Part shown: in pieces, positions 1-8,706 of the stretch
How the letters are laid out: the number at the start of each line of letters is the position of its first letter
How positions within the stretch are numbered: the first letter of the stretch is position 1
Source: Bradyrhizobium sp. CB82
GTDB lineage: Bacteria > Pseudomonadota > Alphaproteobacteria > Rhizobiales > Xanthobacteraceae
Reading direction: 5' to 3'
DNA: 64,000 bases
NCBI RefSeq assembly: GCF_029714405.1
Contig: NZ_CP121650.1
Span: 3,229,001-3,293,000, forward strand
Program-made: the position numbers and the translations under genes
The notes under the pieces: model-generated
What the model was told of the DNA's origin: nothing
Seen by the model: the letters and a program-made list of their open reading frames with translations, nothing else
Database searches by the model: none

Positions 1-794
1 GCCGTGATGAGCGGACGCATGAAGTAGTGGTCTTCCACCGGCGCAATGTCGGTGCGCAAGCCGTGCGCCGCGAGTTCGCCGGAGACCGCCGGTCCCACCG
101 ACGCAATCAGCGTCCGTTCTAATCCTGCGCGCAGGCGCGCCTCGCTGCCATGCGCCTTCGCGGCTTCGACCAGGCGACGGACCTGGCCCAGATTGGTGAG
201 CGCGATGGCATCGATCCGTCCCGCCGCCATGTCGTCGATCGCAGTGACGATATTCGCATCCGCCGCCTTGGGATCGTAGACGTAGGGCAACACGCTATCG
301 ACTTCGGCGCCTTGCGCCTCGAGCGAGCCGATCAGCGCGCTGTGATCCTTGTCCGGATAAAGCTGAATCCCGAGCCGATGCCCCCGGAGATCGATCTTCG
401 ATAGCATCTCGATGACGCCCTCGGTGGTCGGCTTCTCCGTGGTCTGCTGCGAATCCAGCCCGACCTCGCGGAGGGCTTTGCCGGGCTTGGGGCCACGGGT
501 GAATTTGCGCGACTTCGCCAACGCCGCGACAAACGCCTGGTCGATCCCGCGCTCGCGCGCGAGCTTCATCATCCGCCGCAGGCCTTCGCCGGTCATCAGC
601 ACGAGGTCGTCGAACGGCCTGTCGACAGAGCGTCGGATCCACGCCTCGACCGGCGCGGGGTCCGGCGCGTCGTGAATGGCGAACATCGGGCATTGCACGA
701 CGTCGGCGCCTTGTTCAGCGAGAAGCTTGGAAAATTGGGCCTCCTCGCGCGTTTCCAGGATCAGGATGCGGTAGCCGTTCAGCCGGTCGGCCAT
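1..794 (-). CDS. uroporphyrinogen-III synthase family protein (partial, 3' end outside window)
   Basis: The reverse strand is open from an ATG at 794 to the window edge, giving about 264 residues with no stop. The product starts [18 protein letters not shown] and later has an [14 protein letters not shown] stretch and a [14 protein letters not shown] stretch, which match the two-lobed HemD fold. HemD cyclises hydroxymethylbilane to uroporphyrinogen III in haem, sirohaem and cobalamin synthesis. The C-terminus is missing, so a fused extra domain cannot be excluded. It diverges from purU across a 140-base gap. Family assignment is from sequence pattern only; a paralogue with another role is possible. 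Confidence 0.8.
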   Translation of the reverse strand, partial: MADRLNGYRILILETREEAQFSKLLAEQGADVVQCPMFAIHDAPDPAPVEAWIRRSVDRPFDDLVLMTGEGLRRMMKLARERGIDQAFVAALAKSRKFTRGPKPGKALREVGLDSQQTTEKPTTEGVIEMLSKIDLRGHRLGIQLYPDKDHSALIGSLEAQGAEVDSVLPYVYDPKAADANIVTAIDDMAAGRIDAIALTNLGQVRRLVEAAKAHGSEARLRAGLERTLIASVGPAVSGELAAHGLRTDIAPVEDHYFMRPLIT

Positions 795-934
795 GGTCGA
801 GCCTCGGTTTGGAATTGCAATGTTGCGTTCATCCTGACTCCGGTCTTGGGATTGGCGCAAGGCCGGCACCGGTGATAGAGCAGGACGCAAATCGACCTGT
901 TCCGTATCGCTTGCCCAAACCTTCATCAACGCTC

Positions 935-1798
935 ATGCCCGACCATCAATATGTTCTGACGCTCTCCTGTCCGGATCGCCCGGGCATCGTCTCGGCGGTG
1001 TCGACCTTCCTCGCCCATAACGGACAGAACATCCTCGACGCCCAGCAGTTCGACGATATCGAGACCAAGAAGTTCTTCATGCGGGTGGTGTTCACGGCCG
1101 CCGATCTCGCCGTCGAGCTGTCGGCCTTGCAGACCGGTTTCGCCGCGATCGCGGAGCGCTTCGGCATGGAGTGGCAGATGCGCGACCGCGCGGTGCATCG
1201 CCGCGCGATGCTGCTGGTGTCGAAGTCCGACCACTGCCTGGTCGATATCCTCTATCGCTGGCGCACCGGCGAGTTACCGATGATCCTGACCGCGATCGTC
1301 TCCAACCATCCGCGCGAGGCCTATTCCGGGCTCGATTTCGGCGAGATCCCGTTCCATCATCTACCTATCACCAGGGAAACCAAGCGCGAGCAGGAGGCGC
1401 AGATCCTCGATCTCGTCGCCAAGACGAAGACCGATCTCGTGGTGCTCGCGCGCTACATGCAAATCCTGTCGGACGATCTTTCCGCAAAGCTGTCGGGGCG
1501 CTGCATCAACATTCACCACTCATTCCTGCCGGGCTTCAAGGGCGCAAAGCCCTATCACCAGGCCCATGAGCGCGGGGTCAAGCTGATCGGCGCGACCGCG
1601 CACTACGTGACGCACGATCTCGACGAGGGCCCGATCATCGACCAGGACGTCGAGCGCATCAGCCATCGCGACATGCCCGGCGATCTCGTCCGCAAGGGCC
1701 GCGACATCGAGCGGCGCGTGCTCGCGCGGGCGATCCGCTACCACCTGGACGACCGCGTCATTCTCAACGGCCGTAAGACCGTGGTGTTCATGGATTAG
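935..1798 (+). CDS. purU: formyltetrahydrofolate deformylase PurU
   Basis: This 287-residue protein hydrolyses 10-formyl-tetrahydrofolate to formate and tetrahydrofolate, balancing the one-carbon pool and supplying formate. Residues 1-85 form an ACT regulatory domain (start [20 protein letters not shown]). The rest is a formyl-transferase fold with the [17 protein letters not shown] motif and the [13 protein letters not shown] motif that supply the Asn, His and Asp catalytic residues. The frame is open further upstream, but ATG 935 fits the family N-terminus, where the ACT domain begins within a few residues of the start. Length is normal for the family. It lies near a methyl-cycle gene group. 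Confidence 0.96.
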   Translation: MPDHQYVLTLSCPDRPGIVSAVSTFLAHNGQNILDAQQFDDIETKKFFMRVVFTAADLAVELSALQTGFAAIAERFGMEWQMRDRAVHRRAMLLVSKSDHCLVDILYRWRTGELPMILTAIVSNHPREAYSGLDFGEIPFHHLPITRETKREQEAQILDLVAKTKTDLVVLARYMQILSDDLSAKLSGRCINIHHSFLPGFKGAKPYHQAHERGVKLIGATAHYVTHDLDEGPIIDQDVERISHRDMPGDLVRKGRDIERRVLARAIRYHLDDRVILNGRKTVVFMD

Positions 1799-1825
1799 TA
1801 AGTGGAGGAGTGGCGAGTCGCCATC

Positions 1826-2119
1826 CTAATGCACGGCGTCGCCGGAGGTGGCGCCCGTGGCGCCCTTCTGCGCCTGCTCTTCCTTTTCGCGGTCCGCGGC
1901 CGGCATCATCCGCTTGCGTTCGCGCTCCTTCATCCAGGCGTCGTATTGCGGCGTGCCGGGGCGTGGAGGGGCGTCGGCCGGCAGGCCGCCGGCCCAGTGC
2001 GGAACGTAGTCGCCCATCCCTGCGGAAAGCTTCTCGTTGACCGTGCCGCAGCCGGTCAGCCCGGAGGCCAGCAAGGTGATTGCGGCGACGATCGGAAGCG
2101 AACGGAAATGCATGGTCAT
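1826..2119 (-). CDS. small predicted lipoprotein
   Basis: This 97-residue product has a hydrophobic N-terminal signal and a lipobox LTGC around residues 21-24, so it should be lipidated at the cysteine and anchored in a membrane. The mature part is polar, with a charged segment near residues 64-72, and shows no enzyme motif. It is convergent with purU, whose stop is 27 bases away. A second Met at 2113 is an equally good start. Function is unknown to me. The lipobox and signal are visible; the localisation is inferred. Confidence 0.7.
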   Translation of the reverse strand: MTMHFRSLPIVAAITLLASGLTGCGTVNEKLSAGMGDYVPHWAGGLPADAPPRPGTPQYDAWMKERERKRMMPAADREKEEQAQKGATGATSGDAVH

Positions 2120-2391
2120 CTTTTCGAAGGCGCCGGTGCGGTGATTGATCGAGCGCCGCAGCGCGTCAGTGTCTCGAGCAGGTTAGGCTTCAACAGGTAA
2201 AATTGGCTTATTCGAGAAGGGTATTTTCATACCAAAGTGCCGAGCCGGCATTCCATCAGGCGATGTTCAAATTCTGCAAATGAATGGTGGAATCATCCAT
2301 CCATCGTCGGTCAGGCCCGCTTACAGTCCCCCAGAAAGCTCGTCACAAATCGCGTGGCGAACGAAGGGATCTTCGTTGACAAGGCCATTCT

Positions 2392-2411
2392 ATTTGTACA
2401 AGCGTACAAAT
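2392..2411. promoter_or_regulatory. perfect 8-bp inverted repeat, putative operator
   Basis: ATTTGTAC and GTACAAAT flank a four-base spacer in the 527-base gap between the lipoprotein gene and the ABC-transporter operon. The local sequence is clearly more AT-rich than its surroundings. The dyad looks like a site for a dimeric repressor such as a GntR or TetR type, but no regulator gene is adjacent. Apart from this dyad and the one at 2441-2454, I see no gene in 2120-2646. Confidence 0.45.
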
Positions 2412-2440
2412 TGTCGGTAGGCCCGATAATAGGAATAATA

Positions 2441-2454
2441 GGTAATAGATTACC
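2441..2454. promoter_or_regulatory. second perfect inverted repeat upstream of the ABC operon
   Basis: GGTAAT and ATTACC flank two bases, 29 bases after the first dyad and about 190 bases before the start codon at 2647. Its sequence differs from the first dyad, so if both are operators they bind different proteins. Confidence 0.35.
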
Positions 2455-2646
2455 GTAAAATCGCTCCTTATTGTCGAGGATCGTATCGTCCAGCTTGCGC
2501 CGAATGGTCGCCGAACGTTCGATTGACAATAGGGGCGCGAAAGACGCCATGTGGCCCCGCCGCATGGTCCGTTCTTGGTAATGGTGACGCAGAGCCGGGC
2601 ACTCGGTTCAGAGCGCAAGAGAAGGAATAAGGGGAGGGACATTTTG

Positions 2647-3825
2647 ATGTTCGGACGTCGCAAATTGTCATGGGTGGCCACGCTCGCGGCCGTCGCGGGC
2701 CTCGTGGCCGCCACGCCCGCCAGGGCGGACGATACCGTGAAGGTCGGCCTGATCCTGCCGATGACCGGCGGCCAGGCCTCGACCGGCAAGCAGATCGAGA
2801 ACGCGATCAAACTCTACATGCAGCAGAAGGGCGACACCGTCGCCGGCAAGAAAGTCGAGATCATCGTCAAGGACGATGCCGCGATTCCCGACAAGACCAA
2901 GACCGCCGCGCAGGAGCTGATCGTCAACGACAAGGTCAATTTCATTGCCGGCTTCGGCGTGACGCCGGCGGCACTCGCCGCGGCGCCGCTCGCCACCCAG
3001 GCGAAGATTCCGGAAGTCGTGATGGCGGCCGGCACCTCAATCATCACCGAGCGCTCGCCCTATATCGTGCGCACCAGCTTCACGCTGGCGCAGTCCTCGA
3101 CCATCATCGGCGACTGGGCGGTGAAGAACGGCATCAAGAAGGTCGCAACGCTGACCTCGGACTACGCGCCGGGTAATGACGCGCTCAACTTCTTCAAGGA
3201 GCATTTCACCGCCGGCGGCGGCGAGGTCGTCGAAGAGGTCAAGGTGCCCTTGGCCAATCCGGACTTTGCGCCGTTCCTTCAGCGAATGAAGGACGCCAAG
3301 CCCGACGCGATCTTCGTGTTCGTGCCGGCGGGCCAGGGCGGCAACTTCATGAAGCAGTATGCCGAGCGTGGTCTCGACAAGGCCGGAATCAAGGTGATCG
3401 GACCGGGTGACGTCACCGACGACGATCTCCTCAACAACATGGGCGATGCCGTGCTCGGCACCGTGACCGCCCATCTCTACTCTGCGGCGCATCCATCGCA
3501 GATGAACAAGGATTTCGTTGCGGCCTACAAGAAGGCCTTCGGCAACCGCCCGGGCTTCATGGCCGTGAGCGGCTATGACGGCATCCACCTGATCTACGAG
3601 GCGCTGAAGAAGACGGGTGGCGGCACCGACGGCACCAAGCTGGTCGAGGCGATGAAGGGGCAGAAGTGGGAGAGCCCGCGCGGCCCGATCTCGATCGATC
3701 CCGAGACGCGCGACATTGTGCAGAACATCTACATCCGCAAGGTCGAGAAGGTCGACGGTGAGCTCTACAACGTCGAATTCCAGACGTTCGAGGCCGTCAA
3801 GGATCTCGGCAAGACCAAGAAATAA
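2647..3825 (+). CDS. ABC transporter periplasmic substrate-binding protein, LIV type
   Basis: This 392-residue protein has a Sec signal peptide ending ATPARA at about residue 27, followed by a Peripla_BP_6 fold starting DDTVKVGLILPMTGG. It would capture a substrate in the periplasm and deliver it to the permeases encoded just downstream. The start at 2647 is preferred over the open frame from 2551 because it sits after a purine-rich ribosome site (GGGGAGGGA) and begins with the signal peptide. The family binds branched-chain amino acids, amides, urea or aromatic acids, and the ligand here cannot be read from sequence. The MetE-like gene ending the operon suggests a methylated or sulfur-containing ligand (inference). 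Confidence 0.9.
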   Translation: MFGRRKLSWVATLAAVAGLVAATPARADDTVKVGLILPMTGGQASTGKQIENAIKLYMQQKGDTVAGKKVEIIVKDDAAIPDKTKTAAQELIVNDKVNFIAGFGVTPAALAAAPLATQAKIPEVVMAAGTSIITERSPYIVRTSFTLAQSSTIIGDWAVKNGIKKVATLTSDYAPGNDALNFFKEHFTAGGGEVVEEVKVPLANPDFAPFLQRMKDAKPDAIFVFVPAGQGGNFMKQYAERGLDKAGIKVIGPGDVTDDDLLNNMGDAVLGTVTAHLYSAAHPSQMNKDFVAAYKKAFGNRPGFMAVSGYDGIHLIYEALKKTGGGTDGTKLVEAMKGQKWESPRGPISIDPETRDIVQNIYIRKVEKVDGELYNVEFQTFEAVKDLGKTKK

Positions 3826-3862
3826 GGACGTGTTGTTTGCGGAGCGCGCCGCAAACTCACTG

Positions 3863-3980
3863 CACCTCTCGCCCTTGCGGCAGAGGTTCGTCGCAAAGCG
3901 CCGGGTGTGGGCTATCTCCTCGTTGGGAGTCTCTCTTTGGAGACACCCTCATCCCAACCCTCTCCCGCAAGCGGGAGAGG
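3863..3980 (+). repeat. degenerate copy of the palindromic intergenic repeat also found at 45.9 kb
   Basis: Starts CACCTCTCGCCCTTGCGG and ends in CTCCCGCAAGCGGGAG, with the GCAAAGCGCCGGGTG core between. It is the same unit, in the same orientation, as the three copies at 45940-46401, but more diverged. It lies inside the transporter operon, between the binding-protein and permease genes, so it could form a hairpin that protects or attenuates the transcript. Confidence 0.8.
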
Positions 3981-4028
3981 GAGCGCAGTACGGCCCTTGG
4001 CTACACATGAGATGATTTAAGACGTCCG

Positions 4029-4898
4029 ATGACCGCAATCCTCACCAACCTGTTCGATGGCGTTGCCTACGGCATGCTGCTGTTCGTGCTCGCTTGCGGG
4101 CTCGCGGTCACGCTCGGTCTGATGAACTTCGTCAATCTCGCGCACGGCGCCTTTGCCATGGCCGGCGGCTATATCTGCGCCGTGCTGGTCAACCAGCAGG
4201 GCTGGCCGTTCTTCGCCGCACTGCCGCTCGCCTTCGTCTCCGCCGCCGTGATCGGCATCGCGCTGGAGCGAACGCTCTACCGCCACCTCTATACGCGCAG
4301 CCATCTCGACCAGGTGCTGTTCACGATTGGCTTGACGTTTATGTCGGTTGCGGCCGTCGACTACGTCATGGGATCGTCGCGGGTGTTCATCAATCTGCCG
4401 GCGGCGCTCCAGGGCCAGTTCGACCTGTTCGGCGTCGGCATCGGCCGCTACCGGCTGATGATCATCCTCATCTGCGGTCTCCTCACCATCGCGCTCCAGC
4501 TCGTGCTGGCGAAGACCCGCTTTGGCAGCCGCTTGCGCGCCGCGGTCGACGATCCGCGCGCCGCTAGCGGCCTCGGCATCAATGTGCCGCAGGTGTTCGC
4601 CTTCACCTTTGCGTTCGGTTGCGGCCTCGCGGGCCTCGGCGGCGCGCTGAGCGCGGAGATCCTCGGGCTCGATCCGTACTTCCCGCTGAAATTCATGATC
4701 TACTTCCTGATCGTGGTCACCGTCGGCGGCTCCTCCTCAATTACCGGTCCATTTCTGGCTTCGCTTCTGCTCGGCATCGGCGACGTGGCCGGCAAGTATT
4801 ACGTGCCGAAGATGGGTCCCTTCGTGATCTACACCATGATGATCGTGATCCTGATCTGGCGCCCGAACGGCCTGTTCGGCCGCGCGGCTGCGCGTTGA
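4029..4898 (+). CDS. livH: branched-chain-type ABC transporter permease LivH
   Basis: A 289-residue integral membrane protein with about eight hydrophobic segments and the family motif GLMNFVNLAHGAFAMAGGY near the N-terminus. It forms one half of the inner-membrane channel with LivM. Length is normal for LivH. It follows the binding-protein gene after a 203-base gap that holds the repeat at 3863-3980. The next gene starts nine bases after its stop. Confidence 0.93.
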   Translation: MTAILTNLFDGVAYGMLLFVLACGLAVTLGLMNFVNLAHGAFAMAGGYICAVLVNQQGWPFFAALPLAFVSAAVIGIALERTLYRHLYTRSHLDQVLFTIGLTFMSVAAVDYVMGSSRVFINLPAALQGQFDLFGVGIGRYRLMIILICGLLTIALQLVLAKTRFGSRLRAAVDDPRAASGLGINVPQVFAFTFAFGCGLAGLGGALSAEILGLDPYFPLKFMIYFLIVVTVGGSSSITGPFLASLLLGIGDVAGKYYVPKMGPFVIYTMMIVILIWRPNGLFGRAAAR

Positions 4899-4907
4899 GT
4901 TGAGCCG

Positions 4908-5936
4908 ATGAGCACTGCATCCGACGTCGGTTATCATGCCCAGCGCCATGCGCGCTGGCACTATGGCGAAGTCGCCTTCTGGCTACTCGTGCTGGCCTGC
5001 GGCTTCGTGTTTCCCTCGCGCTATCTGATCATGACCGACATCGTGCGGCTTGCGCTGTTTGCGATGTCGCTCGATCTCATCCTCGGCTATGCCGGCATCG
5101 TCTCACTCGGTCATGCCGCCTTCTTCGGCGTCGGGGCCTATGGCGCGGGGCTTCTCGCGCTGCACGGGATCATCAACGAGCCGGTGATTGCGCTCGTCGT
5201 CGCCGGTCTTGCGGCGATGGTGCTGGGCTTTGTCACCAGCTTCCTCGTCATCCGCGGCGTCGACCTGACCCGGCTCATGGTGACGCTCGGCATCGCACTG
5301 CTGCTTGAAGCGCTCGCCGAGCGCTTCTCCAACATCACCGGCGGCACTGACGGCCTGCAAGGCATCGAGATGCAGCCGATCTTCGGAACGTTTGCCTTCG
5401 ACATGTTCGGCAAGACCGGGTTCTTCTATTCGCTCGCCGTCCTGTTCGTCCTGTTCCTGCTCGCGCGCCGCATCGTGCATTCGCCGTTCGGCCTGTCGCT
5501 GCGCGCCATCAAGAACAATCCGCTGCGCGCCGCCGCCATCGGCATTCCCGTGAACCGCCGCCTGATCGCGGTCTATACGCTTGCCGCATTCTATGCGGGG
5601 ATTGCGGGTGCGTTGTTCACCCAGACCACGGCGATCGCCTCGCTCGACGTGTTCGCTTTCGAGCGCTCCGCCGACCTCATGCTGGTGCTCGTCATCGGCG
5701 GCACCGGCTATCTCTATGGCGGTCTGATCGGCGCGGTCGTGTTCCGCATGCTCCAGGAATGGTTTTCCACCATCACCCCGCAATACTGGCAGTTCTGGAT
5801 CGGCCTCGTGCTGGTCGTGATTGTGCTGGTCGGCCGCCAGCGCCTCCACCGCTGGGTACTGTTCGTGCCGAACCTGATCATCAAGCAGATTGCCGGTCGC
5901 AAGGCGGTCGTCGCCGTGCCGGAGAGCGACGCATGA
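4908..5936 (+). CDS. livM: branched-chain-type ABC transporter permease LivM
   Basis: A 342-residue membrane protein with multiple hydrophobic helices and the LivM signature DLILGYAGIVSLGHAAFFG at about residues 45-65. It pairs with LivH to form the translocation channel. Its stop overlaps the start of the ATPase gene by four bases (ATGA), a sign of translational coupling. The tail after about residue 320 is hydrophilic and ends AVVAVPESDA. Confidence 0.93.
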   Translation: MSTASDVGYHAQRHARWHYGEVAFWLLVLACGFVFPSRYLIMTDIVRLALFAMSLDLILGYAGIVSLGHAAFFGVGAYGAGLLALHGIINEPVIALVVAGLAAMVLGFVTSFLVIRGVDLTRLMVTLGIALLLEALAERFSNITGGTDGLQGIEMQPIFGTFAFDMFGKTGFFYSLAVLFVLFLLARRIVHSPFGLSLRAIKNNPLRAAAIGIPVNRRLIAVYTLAAFYAGIAGALFTQTTAIASLDVFAFERSADLMLVLVIGGTGYLYGGLIGAVVFRMLQEWFSTITPQYWQFWIGLVLVVIVLVGRQRLHRWVLFVPNLIIKQIAGRKAVVAVPESDA

Positions 5937-6688
5937 CCATCGCGCTCGAAACCAAAAATCTCGAAAAGCAGTTCGGCGGCCTGCGCGTGACGCGCGACCT
6001 GTCGCTCAGGATCGAGCAGGGCGCCCGCCATGCCTTGATCGGCCCGAACGGCGCGGGCAAGACCACGGTGATCAACCAGCTCACCGGCGTGCTCAAGCCG
6101 AACAGTGGTCGGATCCTGCTCGAAGGCCAGGACATCACCGATCTGCCCGTGCATAAGCGCGTGCTGCGCGGCCTGTCGCGCACCTTCCAGATCAATCAGC
6201 TCTATCCCGACCTGACGCCGCTCGAAACCATCGGCCTCGCCGTCTCCGAACGCCTCGGCCATGGCGGCGACTGGTGGCGGCGGATGGGTACCCGTGACGA
6301 CGTCAATGGCGAGATCGCCGAGCTCCTCAAGCACTTCCATTTGCTCGACGTCATGAACGAGCAGACGGTGACGCTGCCCTACGGAAAGCAGCGCCTGCTC
6401 GAGATCGCCGTCGCAATCGCGGCCAGGCCGCGCGTGCTGTTGCTCGACGAACCCGCCGCCGGCGTGCCCGAAAGCGAGCGCCACGACATCCTTGCCGTGG
6501 TGGCAGCGCTGCCCCGCGACGTCACCGTGCTCCTGATCGAGCATGACATGGATCTCGTCTTCTCCTTCGCCGACCGCATCTCGGTGCTGGTCTCGGGCGC
6601 GCTGCTCACCGAGGGGCCGCCCGACCAGGTTGCGCGCGATCCGCAAGTCAAGGCCGTCTATCTCGGCGAGGAGGCGGTCAATGTCTGA
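5933..6688 (+). CDS. livG: ABC transporter ATP-binding protein LivG
   Basis: This 251-residue ATPase has Walker A GPNGAGKTT near residue 40, the LivG-type signature LPYGKQRLLEIAVAIA in place of canonical LSGGQ, and Walker B VLLLDEPAAGV. It powers the LivHM channel with LivF. The start at 5933 overlaps the livM stop, and the long open frame before it from 5759 lies inside livM in another frame. It overlaps livF by eight bases. Confidence 0.94.
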   Translation: MTIALETKNLEKQFGGLRVTRDLSLRIEQGARHALIGPNGAGKTTVINQLTGVLKPNSGRILLEGQDITDLPVHKRVLRGLSRTFQINQLYPDLTPLETIGLAVSERLGHGGDWWRRMGTRDDVNGEIAELLKHFHLLDVMNEQTVTLPYGKQRLLEIAVAIAARPRVLLLDEPAAGVPESERHDILAVVAALPRDVTVLLIEHDMDLVFSFADRISVLVSGALLTEGPPDQVARDPQVKAVYLGEEAVNV

Positions 6689-7397
6689 CCTGCTCGCAAT
6701 CGAATCTCTGCGCGCCGGCTATGGCGAGGCAGTGGTGCTGCCCAACATGTCCTTGTGCCTCGCCGAGGGGCAGGTGCTTGCGCTGCTGGGCCGCAACGGC
6801 ACTGGCAAGACCACGCTGATCAACTCCATCGTCGGCGTCACACGACGATTTTCCGGCTCGGTCGCACTCGCCGGTACCGACGTCACCTCGCTGCGGCCCG
6901 ACCAGCGCGCGCGCGCCGGCATCGGCTGGGTGCCTCAGGAGCGCAACATCTTCCGCTCGCTCACGGTGGAGGAGAACATGACCGCCGTGGCCCAGCCCGG
7001 CCTCTGGACGGTCGAGAAGGTCTACGAGATGTTCCCGCGATTGAAGGAGCGGCGGAGCAACTTTGGCAACCAGCTTTCCGGCGGCGAGCAGCAGATGCTG
7101 GCGATCGGCCGCGCGCTGACCCTCAATCCCAAGGTGCTGCTGCTGGACGAGCCGACCGAGGGGCTTGCGCCCATCATCGTCGAGGAGCTCCTCAAGGCGA
7201 TCGGGACCATCACCCGGGCCGGCGGCATCTGCTCGATCATCGTCGAGCAGAACGCTCAAAAGATTCTGGGGCTTGCCGACCGCGTTGTGATATTGGAGCG
7301 CGGAACGATCGTCCACGACGCCCCGAGCGCCGCGCTGAAGGCCGACCCGTCGGTCCTCGAGCGACACCTCGGTGTCGCCGGGGCGGCCGCCCATTAG
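6681..7397 (+). CDS. livF: ABC transporter ATP-binding protein LivF
   Basis: The second ATPase of the transporter, 238 residues, with Walker A GRNGTGKTT, signature LSGGEQQMLAIGRAL and Walker B VLLLDEPTEGL. The start at 6681 overlaps the end of livG. The frame is open upstream, but the homologous N-terminus LLAIESLRAGYGEAVVLP begins here. The stop is 18 bases before the MetE-like gene, so all six genes probably form one transcript. Confidence 0.94.
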   Translation: MSDLLAIESLRAGYGEAVVLPNMSLCLAEGQVLALLGRNGTGKTTLINSIVGVTRRFSGSVALAGTDVTSLRPDQRARAGIGWVPQERNIFRSLTVEENMTAVAQPGLWTVEKVYEMFPRLKERRSNFGNQLSGGEQQMLAIGRALTLNPKVLLLDEPTEGLAPIIVEELLKAIGTITRAGGICSIIVEQNAQKILGLADRVVILERGTIVHDAPSAALKADPSVLERHLGVAGAAAH

Positions 7398-7415
7398 AAA
7401 TTCGGGAGTGAACCA

Positions 7416-8534
7416 ATGCAGCGAACCAAACCCCCCTTCCGCGCCGACGAGGTCGGCAGCCTCCTGCGTCCGGCGAAGATCAAGGAAGCCCGCGCGAAGT
7501 CGGAGAAGGGCGAGATCTCGGCCGATGATCTGCGCAAGATCGAGGACATGGAGATCGAGAAGGTCGTGCATAAGCAGGCCTCGATCGGCCTGAAGCTTGC
7601 GACCGATGGCGAATTCCGCCGCTCCTGGTGGCATTTCGACTTCCTGTCGAAGCTCACCGGTTGCGAGCTGTTCCACCCGGACACGGGCATCCAGTTCGCG
7701 GGCGTCGAGACGCGGCATGACGCGGTGCGGGTGATCGGCAAGCTCGACTTCCCCGATAACCACCCGATGCTCGACCACTTCAGGTTCCTGAAGAAATATG
7801 CCGACCAGGCCCACGTCACCGCCAAGATGACGATCCCCTCGCCGGCGGTGCTGCATTTTCGCGGCGGCCGCAAGGCGATCTCGAAGGACGTCTATCCCGA
7901 TCTCGATGCGTTCTACGAGGACCTCGGCAAGACCTACCGCAAGGCCGTGAAGGCTTTCTACGACGCCGGCTGCCGCTATCTCCAGTTCGACGACACCGTG
8001 TGGGCCTATCTCTGCTCGCAGGACGAATTGAAGAAGGCGCGCGAGCGCGGGGACGATCCGGACGGCCTCCAGCAGATCTACGCGCGCATCATCAACTACG
8101 CGCTGGCCGAGAAGCCCGCGGATATGGTGGTGACGACGCATGTCTGCCGCGGCAATTTCCGCTCGACCTGGATCTCCTCGGGCGGCTACGAGCCGGTCGC
8201 CGAGACCATGCTCGCCGGCACCAATTACGACGGCTACTTCCTGGAGTATGACTCAGACCGCGCCGGCGGATTCGAGCCGCTGCGCTTCCTGCCCAAGGGC
8301 AACAAGGTCGTTGTGGTCGGCGTCATCACCTCGAAGTTCGGTGAGCTCGAGAAGAAAGACGACATCAAGCGCCGTCTGGAAGAAGCCGCCAAGTTCGCGC
8401 CGCTGGAGCAGCTCGCGCTATCCCCGCAATGCGGCTTCGCCTCCACCGAGGAGGGCAACATCCTCTCCGAGGACGAGCAGTGGGCCAAGCTCAGCCTCGC
8501 GGTCGAGATCGCGAAGGAAGTGTGGGGCAACTGA
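7416..8534 (+). CDS. MetE C-terminal-like cobalamin-independent methyltransferase family protein
   Basis: This 372-residue protein corresponds to the C-terminal catalytic half of cobalamin-independent methionine synthase; the N-terminal half is absent. The zinc ligands are present: His242 and Cys244 in THVCRGN, Glu277 in LEYDSD and Cys339 in PQCGFAS. The same single-domain layout occurs in epoxyalkane:coenzyme M transferase and in Bacillus YxjG/YxjH. It probably transfers a carbon group to or from a thiol, but donor and acceptor are unknown. Its position as last gene of a LIV-transporter operon suggests it processes the imported compound (inference). RBS GGGAG lies about eight bases before the ATG. 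Confidence 0.85.
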   Translation: MQRTKPPFRADEVGSLLRPAKIKEARAKSEKGEISADDLRKIEDMEIEKVVHKQASIGLKLATDGEFRRSWWHFDFLSKLTGCELFHPDTGIQFAGVETRHDAVRVIGKLDFPDNHPMLDHFRFLKKYADQAHVTAKMTIPSPAVLHFRGGRKAISKDVYPDLDAFYEDLGKTYRKAVKAFYDAGCRYLQFDDTVWAYLCSQDELKKARERGDDPDGLQQIYARIINYALAEKPADMVVTTHVCRGNFRSTWISSGGYEPVAETMLAGTNYDGYFLEYDSDRAGGFEPLRFLPKGNKVVVVGVITSKFGELEKKDDIKRRLEEAAKFAPLEQLALSPQCGFASTEEGNILSEDEQWAKLSLAVEIAKEVWGN

Positions 8535-8547
8535 AGCCCACTAGTTC

Positions 8548-8654
8548 GCTGTCATTCCCCGCGAAAGCGGGGAATCCAGTACGCCGCGGCTTCTCCGTAC
8601 TTCTTCGCTGTCTCTGGAATGCTGGATCGCCCGGTCGAGCCGGGCGATGACAGC
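8548..8654. repeat. 107-base palindromic intergenic repeat
   Basis: The outer arms GCTGTCAT and ATGACAGC enclose two perfect hairpins: ATTCCCCGC with GCGGGGAAT around GAAA, and ATCGCCCGG with CCGGGCGAT. The element fills the convergent gap between the MetE-like gene and the caspase gene and could act as a bidirectional terminator. Its layout resembles mobile palindromic elements common in Bradyrhizobium genomes. Confidence 0.75.
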
Positions 8655-8706
8655 TGAGCGCGTGGCGGATAGCGTGGCGCTCCTGACCGACGGCGCACTG
8701 GCGCCG

